Of a DNA stretch of 64,000 nucleotides, positions 63,131 to 64,000 are shown one piece after another. A program made the translations under genes and the position numbers. The notes below the pieces were generated by a model. That model was not told the origin of the DNA and did no database searches. It saw nothing but the letters and a program-made list of their open reading frames with translations. Source of the DNA: Dermacoccus abyssi. GTDB taxonomy: Bacteria; Actinomycetota; Actinomycetes; Actinomycetales; Dermatophilaceae. The DNA is taken from NCBI RefSeq assembly GCF_003515945.1, contig NZ_QWLM01000009.1, forward strand, positions 1-64,000, read 5' to 3'. Each line of letters begins with the position of its first letter. Positions within the stretch are counted from its first letter, which is position 1.

Positions 63131-64000
63131 TCACCAGCTTCGCGGAATGTTGCGGAGGTTCGATCGTCCCATGGCGACGGCCTCGCCGGCACCACCGTTG
63201 AGGACGATCTTGCTCATCGCCGTCGCGAAACCGAACACCTGGTCGCTCGTGATCTTCGGCGGGATCGACAGCGCCATCGGGTCCGTGACGATGTCGACGA
63301 GGCTCGGGCCCTTGTACGCGAGCGCCTCGGCGTAGGCGGCCTCGAGATCCTTCGGGTCCTCGACGCGCACGGCGTGCCATCCCATGGCCTCGGCGATGGC
63401 GGCGTAGTTCGTTCCGGGCACGTCGACGCCGAAGTCGGGGAGCTTGTCGACGAGCATCTCGAGCTTGACCATGCCGAGCGTCGAGTTGTTGAACAGCGCC
63501 ACCGTGAGCGGCAGGTCGTAGGTGCGCGCCGTCAGCATGTCGCCGAGGAGCATCGACAGGCCGCCGTCACCCGACATCGAGACGACCTGACGCTCGGGGT
63601 AGGCGAACTGGGCGCCGATGGCCTGCGGCAGCGCGTTCGCCATCGAGCCGTGGAGGAACGAACCGATGAGGCGGCTCTTGCCCGTCGGGTTGAGGTAGCG
63701 CGCCGACCACACGTTGCACATGCCGGTGTCGGCCGTGACGATCGCGTCGTCCGCGAGCATGCCGTCGAGCACCGACGCGGCGTACTCGGGGTGGATCGGC
63801 TTCTGCTTCTCGACCTTGCGCGTGTACGCCCCGACGGCCTTGTCCATCAGCTTGCTGTGCTTCTTCAGCATCTTGTCGAGGAACTTGGAGTTCTTCTTCT
63901 CCTCGACGAGCGGCAGCACGGTCGCGAGCGTCGCCTTGACGTCACCGTGGACCGGCAGGTCGACGGCGGTGCGGCGACCGAGGTTCTCGGGGCGCGTATC
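63131..64000 (-). CDS. poxB: Pyruvate oxidase/dehydrogenase (PoxB type), 3' part
   Basis: The gene continues past the right edge of the window; 289 C-terminal residues are visible. They match the thiamin-diphosphate enzyme PoxB, which converts pyruvate to acetate and CO2 while passing electrons to quinone. PEYAASVLDGML, DTGMCNVWSARYL, GSMANALPQAIGAQFAYPER, the thiamin-diphosphate motif GDGGLSMLL ... FNN, and the C-terminal GPSLVDIVTDPMALSIPPKI are typical. The C-terminal segment, which in E. coli PoxB becomes a lipid-binding peptide, is short and ends IPRSW. A 92-base gap separates it from the DUF3533-type gene. Confidence 0.9.
   Translation of the reverse strand, partial: DTRPENLGRRTAVDLPVHGDVKATLATVLPLVEEKKNSKFLDKMLKKHSKLMDKAVGAYTRKVEKQKPIHPEYAASVLDGMLADDAIVTADTGMCNVWSARYLNPTGKSRLIGSFLHGSMANALPQAIGAQFAYPERQVVSMSGDGGLSMLLGDMLTARTYDLPLTVALFNNSTLGMVKLEMLVDKLPDFGVDVPGTNYAAIAEAMGWHAVRVEDPKDLEAAYAEALAYKGPSLVDIVTDPMALSIPPKITSDQVFGFATAMSKIVLNGGAGEAVAMGRSNLRNIPRSW

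Overview
The window is high-GC DNA with dense genes and many overlapping stop/start codons. Gene content points to an actinobacterium of the Micrococcales type: a Sec-exported actinobacterial RHS protein, lysE/lysG, a thiMED operon, single-chain ThrE exporters, an MT0933-like protein, a DUF6918 protein and a LIP-type lipase. A Dermacoccaceae-like genome would fit, but no rRNA or other taxonomic marker is present, so that is inference.

Layout. 1-1.4 kb: a truncated IS30 transposase and decayed coding debris. 1.4-8.8 kb: on the minus strand, a giant secreted RHS/YD-repeat polymorphic toxin whose swapped C-terminal tip resembles a GIY-YIG (URI-fold) nuclease, translationally coupled to a putative immunity gene. 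8.9-19.1 kb: small exported proteins, a GT87-type mannosyltransferase, an MFS exporter, nitronate monooxygenase, the lysG/lysE pair and a peptide transporter. 19.2-21.7 kb: thiamin salvage genes thiM-thiE-thiD under a TPP riboswitch. 21.7-31.5 kb: Dyp peroxidase, CPBP protease, a two-component system, a zinc-ribbon SDR, SGNH hydrolase, luciferase-like monooxygenase, LMW phosphatase and an MT0933-like protein.

31.7-35.7 kb is the most interesting block. A protein with a C-terminal diadenylate-cyclase (DisA_N-like) domain is followed by a small DUF6394-type membrane protein and a potassium channel with two RCK domains. This looks like a c-di-AMP/K+ cassette, although the cyclase-like domain carries RYN where the canonical RHR motif is expected. 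35.7-50.7 kb: acetyltransferase, VOC proteins, a large membrane protein, a truncated GH25 lysozyme, an AAA ATPase, a LOG protein, ThrE, an amino-acid permease, a 41-residue zinc-ribbon protein, a Q/N/G/Y-rich membrane protein and a hydroxyacid-oxoacid transhydrogenase. 50.8-64 kb: a broken EamA transporter, a TetR/ABC exporter unit, FrnE-like thiol oxidoreductase, amidohydrolase, a second ThrE, a lipase, an MTHFR-like enzyme, a decayed 2H phosphoesterase, DedA, a DUF3533-type membrane protein and the 3' part of poxB.

Three cross-cutting patterns stand out. (1) Five otherwise intact genes are each restored by adding one base, most plausibly in a G/C run (MFS, Dyp, response regulator, DAC-like protein, permease), and two further genes carry several lesions; assembly error must be considered before calling pseudogenes. 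(2) A dispersed palindromic repeat occurs three times just downstream of stop codons. (3) Many start codons lie 6-7 bases after a TANNNT-like box, suggesting widespread leaderless transcription. No tRNA, rRNA or CRISPR array was recognised.
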